A stretch of 7,606 bases of DNA. It comes from an uncultured Eubacteriales bacterium (GTDB lineage Bacteria; Bacillota; Clostridia; Oscillospirales; CAG-272). The notes under the pieces are model-generated. The model ran no database searches, was not told where the DNA came from, and saw only the letters and a program-made list of their open reading frames with translations. The stretch covers positions 1 to 7,606 of the forward strand of contig ONVJ01000084.1 of the NCBI GenBank assembly GCA_900321265.1, given 5' to 3'. The number at the start of each line of letters is the position of its first letter. Position 1 is the stretch's first letter. The position numbers were made by a program, and so were the translations under genes. Of this stretch, positions 5,871-7,606 are shown one piece after another.

Positions 5871-7021
5871 CACCATTTCACCCATCTGACGAAATCGCCG
5901 CCGGTCCTTTCGTTGAAGTAGAGATGCTCAAGCTCGAATGAGCCGTCGCTCCCGGTAAGCGTTACGAGCGACGCGCCGATGAGATCGAAATTCTCGTCGA
6001 TCCCGGTCGATTCAAGTCCCGCACGGACTGCGCTGTCATCCGATGAGGCGTCGACGTGTGCGAAGTAGAGCTCCTCGCCCGTCTTCACGCCGAGTCCGAT
6101 GACGACGCCCTCGTACTCGACCGTCCAGTCGACATTGTGCGCGTGGCCCATGAAGGCGGCCACGAGGCCGTGGTCCTTCGCCCTGTCGATGAAGTCGCTC
6201 GCGTATTTTTCGCTGCCGTTGTCGGCGAAGCCCTCGAGCTTGAAGAACTTGTTCTTGTAATCTGCGGCCTTTTCGGTAACGTCGACCCAGGCCTTTTCAT
6301 TCTCGTCCTGAGGGATGTGGTAGTATGCTATCGCGGGGACGTCATCTCCGGCGGCCGCGTGCTCGGCCAGGAACCACTCGGTCTGGTCGGGGCGGATGTA
6401 GTCGTAATCCCGGAAGGGGTAGAATTCTGTCTCGGAGAAGCTGGCGCCCGAGTCGAGGTTGGCGATCATCCAGACCGCCTTTGTCGACTTCGTGCCGTCC
6501 TCTGTCAGATTGATCACGAAGTTGCTGCGGCCGTAAACGTCGTCGTCGGGCTCGAAGTAGATGCAGTGCGGAGCCTTCGCGAACATCCTGCCCAGCCAGT
6601 TGGGGTTGTAGAGCCCCTGGCGGTCGTGGTTGCCCCAGATCGCCGTGTAGACGAACCCGTATTCTTCAGCCTTCTCCTCGAAATAATCGATGAAGGTCTT
6701 CACGTGGTAGGTGTTCGTCAGCATGAACATGTCGCCGGTGAGCTCGACGAGATCGATCTTCGATCCCTCTCCCTGCGTCGCGGTGATGTGATCCGCCGTC
6801 TCCTTCAGCAGCTTGTCCATATAGCTCTTCGACGCCGTCGCCGACGTGTTGGCGTTCCAGTGGATGTCTGTCAGCTGAAGTATGTTGAAGTTGTCGCGGT
6901 ATTTGAGCGTAAAGACATAGTCGTCAAGATGCTCAGAGCTCTTCCGCGGCGCGGAGCATCCCGCCGCTGCCGCCAGCAGGACGGCAAGCGCCAGCAGAAC
7001 GCATAAGGCTTCTTTCCTCAT
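5870..7021 (-). CDS. Lipoprotein metallophosphoesterase (calcineurin-like)
   Basis: All metal-binding motifs of the calcineurin-like phosphoesterase family (PF00149) are present in order: Asp52-x-His54 (LQLTDIHW), Gly96-Asp97 (LTGDM), Gly130-Asn-His-Asp133, His235 in YYHIP, and Gly292-His-Ala-His295. The enzyme should therefore bind two metal ions and hydrolyse a phosphomonoester or diester; the substrate cannot be read from the sequence. The N-terminus is a lipoprotein signal with lipobox Ala19-Ala-Gly-Cys22, so it probably acts outside the membrane. The TDIHW ... GNHD pattern recalls Dcr2/purple-acid-phosphatase-like branches of the family (from memory). Length, 383 residues, fits one catalytic domain plus a C-terminal tail (about 345-383) with strand-like LVTLTGSDGSFELEHLYF. 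The ATG at 7021 has AAAGGAG about 12 bases upstream, slightly far but the only good site. The stop overlaps the next gene's start by one base. Confidence 0.95.
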   Translation of the reverse strand: MRKEALCVLLALAVLLAAAAGCSAPRKSSEHLDDYVFTLKYRDNFNILQLTDIHWNANTSATASKSYMDKLLKETADHITATQGEGSKIDLVELTGDMFMLTNTYHVKTFIDYFEEKAEEYGFVYTAIWGNHDRQGLYNPNWLGRMFAKAPHCIYFEPDDDVYGRSNFVINLTEDGTKSTKAVWMIANLDSGASFSETEFYPFRDYDYIRPDQTEWFLAEHAAAGDDVPAIAYYHIPQDENEKAWVDVTEKAADYKNKFFKLEGFADNGSEKYASDFIDRAKDHGLVAAFMGHAHNVDWTVEYEGVVIGLGVKTGEELYFAHVDASSDDSAVRAGLESTGIDENFDLIGASLVTLTGSDGSFELEHLYFNERTGGDFVRWVKW

Positions 7022-7104
7022 TTTGCTCTTTTTCTCCTTTATGACCTTGTTATTGATTCAAAAAAAATGATTTACCGGTTCAAAAAACTCATCCGGACCG
7101 TCTC
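7022..7104 (-). promoter_or_regulatory. AT-rich intergenic region, candidate promoter for the phosphoesterase gene
   Basis: This 83-nt gap is much richer in A and T than the rest of the window. On the coding strand it carries TTTTTTGAA twice (plus-strand copies 7079-7087 and 7057-7065, 22 bp apart), AACCGGTA between them, and an AAAGGAG ribosome site near the gene. TTGAAC (7083-7078) could serve as a -35 element, with TTGAAT 16 bases later as a poor -10. No convincing terminator for the upstream gene is seen. It is the most likely place for a promoter in this window, but no hexamer pair is strong. Confidence 0.3.
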
Positions 7105-7606
7105 TCACAGCCTGCTGCCGCACTCGGAGCAGAACTTCGAGCCGGCGTAGGTTATCCTGCTGCCGCATTCGGGACAGAACTTCGGGGTACGCGACGGCGT
7201 CGCTGCTTCTTTCCCTTCTCCGGCGCCGGGCTCCGGCGTACCGGTGACGTCCGTCTTCTCTTCTCCGGCTCCTGCAGCCGTCATCATCATCATGCCGGCA
7301 AGGCCGGCAAAGCTTCCGCCCGCGGGTGTTCCCATGAATGTCATCGTGCTTCTCATAGGCTCCTTCGCCGCCGCGGGGATCTCTATCCTGTCGAGCATCT
7401 CCCTTCTCGCGAAGACCGAGAGCGGGACCGTCGCGTCAAACACCATCATCCTCGAGGTAAGTCTGTCGGGTCCGACCTCAAAGCTTTGCCAGGAGCCGAA
7501 GTCGGTGTCGATCAGATTTGCCGGCACGATCCGGACCTCGTCCCTGTTATAGGTATAGCTCACGACGTGGATCTTTCGGTCCTCGATCCCGAAGGTGCTC
7601 AGCCGG
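7105..7606 (-). CDS. Zinc-ribbon protein of unknown function, N-terminus cut by window edge
   Basis: The reading frame is open from the window edge to the stop at 7105, giving at least 167 codons. A GTG at 7563 could be mistaken for a start, but no ribosome site precedes it and the frame continues upstream as RLSTFGIEDRKIHVV, so the true start lies outside. The C-terminal 25 residues form a single zinc ribbon: Cys-Pro-Glu-Cys-Gly, an eleven-residue gap counted from the second to the third cysteine, then Cys-Ser-Glu-Cys-Gly-Ser-Arg-Leu (zinc_ribbon_2/DZR-like). Before it comes a disordered linker rich in Gly, Pro, Glu and Thr (TGTPEPGAGEGKEAATPSRTP) and a Gly/Met-rich stretch with MMMM encoded by an ATG repeat. 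The visible N-terminal part shows alternating strands (DRLTSRMMVFDATVPLSVFA) and matches no family I know. No signal peptide can be judged because the start is missing. It could be a regulatory or membrane-associated scaffold; this is a guess. Confidence 0.85.
   Translation of the reverse strand, partial: RLSTFGIEDRKIHVVSYTYNRDEVRIVPANLIDTDFGSWQSFEVGPDRLTSRMMVFDATVPLSVFARREMLDRIEIPAAAKEPMRSTMTFMGTPAGGSFAGLAGMMMMTAAGAGEEKTDVTGTPEPGAGEGKEAATPSRTPKFCPECGSRITYAGSKFCSECGSRL

Noticed and set aside
6056..7006. Long open plus-strand frame (316 codons) across the phosphoesterase gene
   Set aside because: It lies opposite a gene with all catalytic motifs intact, and its translation is a low-complexity Val/Glu/Arg-rich string. 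Long antisense frames are expected from the strong codon bias of this GC-rich sequence.
7279..7291. Trinucleotide repeat ATC/ATG as a possible unstable microsatellite
   Set aside because: Only four units, in frame, encoding a Met run in a low-complexity linker; too short to argue instability.
7561..7563. GTG as start of the zinc-ribbon gene
   Set aside because: No Shine-Dalgarno precedes it and the frame stays open to the window edge with protein-like residues, so the gene is more likely truncated there.
1..7606. Defence system, CRISPR array, prophage or insertion sequence
   Set aside because: No spaced repeats, transposase, integrase, nuclease or terminal inverted repeats were seen on either strand.

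Overview
The window looks like part of a chromosome from a GC-rich bacterium, most likely a Bacillota (Clostridia-type) organism, probably uncultured. Four things point that way: canonical purine-rich Shine-Dalgarno sites, several short lipoprotein signal peptides, a TIGR02206/YwaF-type membrane protein, and a zinc-ribbon protein with a Pro/Gly/Glu-rich linker. No taxonomic marker gene is present, so the assignment is an inference.

All eight genes lie on the minus strand, so transcription runs from high to low coordinates. In that order they are: (1) a zinc-ribbon-ended protein of unknown function, cut by the right edge (7606-7105); (2) a lipoprotein metallophosphoesterase (7021-5870); (3) an unrecognised protein with about eight membrane segments (5870-4884), whose start overlaps the phosphoesterase stop in a TGATG; (4) a pectate-lyase-3-like beta-helix protein without a signal peptide (4843-3743); (5) a TIGR02206/YwaF-like membrane protein (3648-2836); (6) a TPR-like lipoprotein (2843-1911); (7) a secreted protein of unknown function (1907-507); (8) a small lipoprotein cut by the left edge (491-1).

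Two tightly coupled blocks stand out. One is phosphoesterase plus polytopic membrane protein (1-nt overlap). The other is YwaF-like protein, TPR lipoprotein, secreted protein and lipoprotein (8-nt overlap, then 3-nt and 15-nt gaps). The second block looks like an uncharacterised cell-envelope module, since every product carries a signal peptide or membrane segments. The only gaps that could hold regulation are 7022-7104 (AT-rich, T runs), 4844-4883 (A- and GA-rich) and 3649-3742 (two inverted repeats). No RNA genes, CRISPR arrays, insertion sequences or phage genes were seen. Nothing proves a new system; the best leads are the unknown envelope module and a few unusual sequence features at gene starts.
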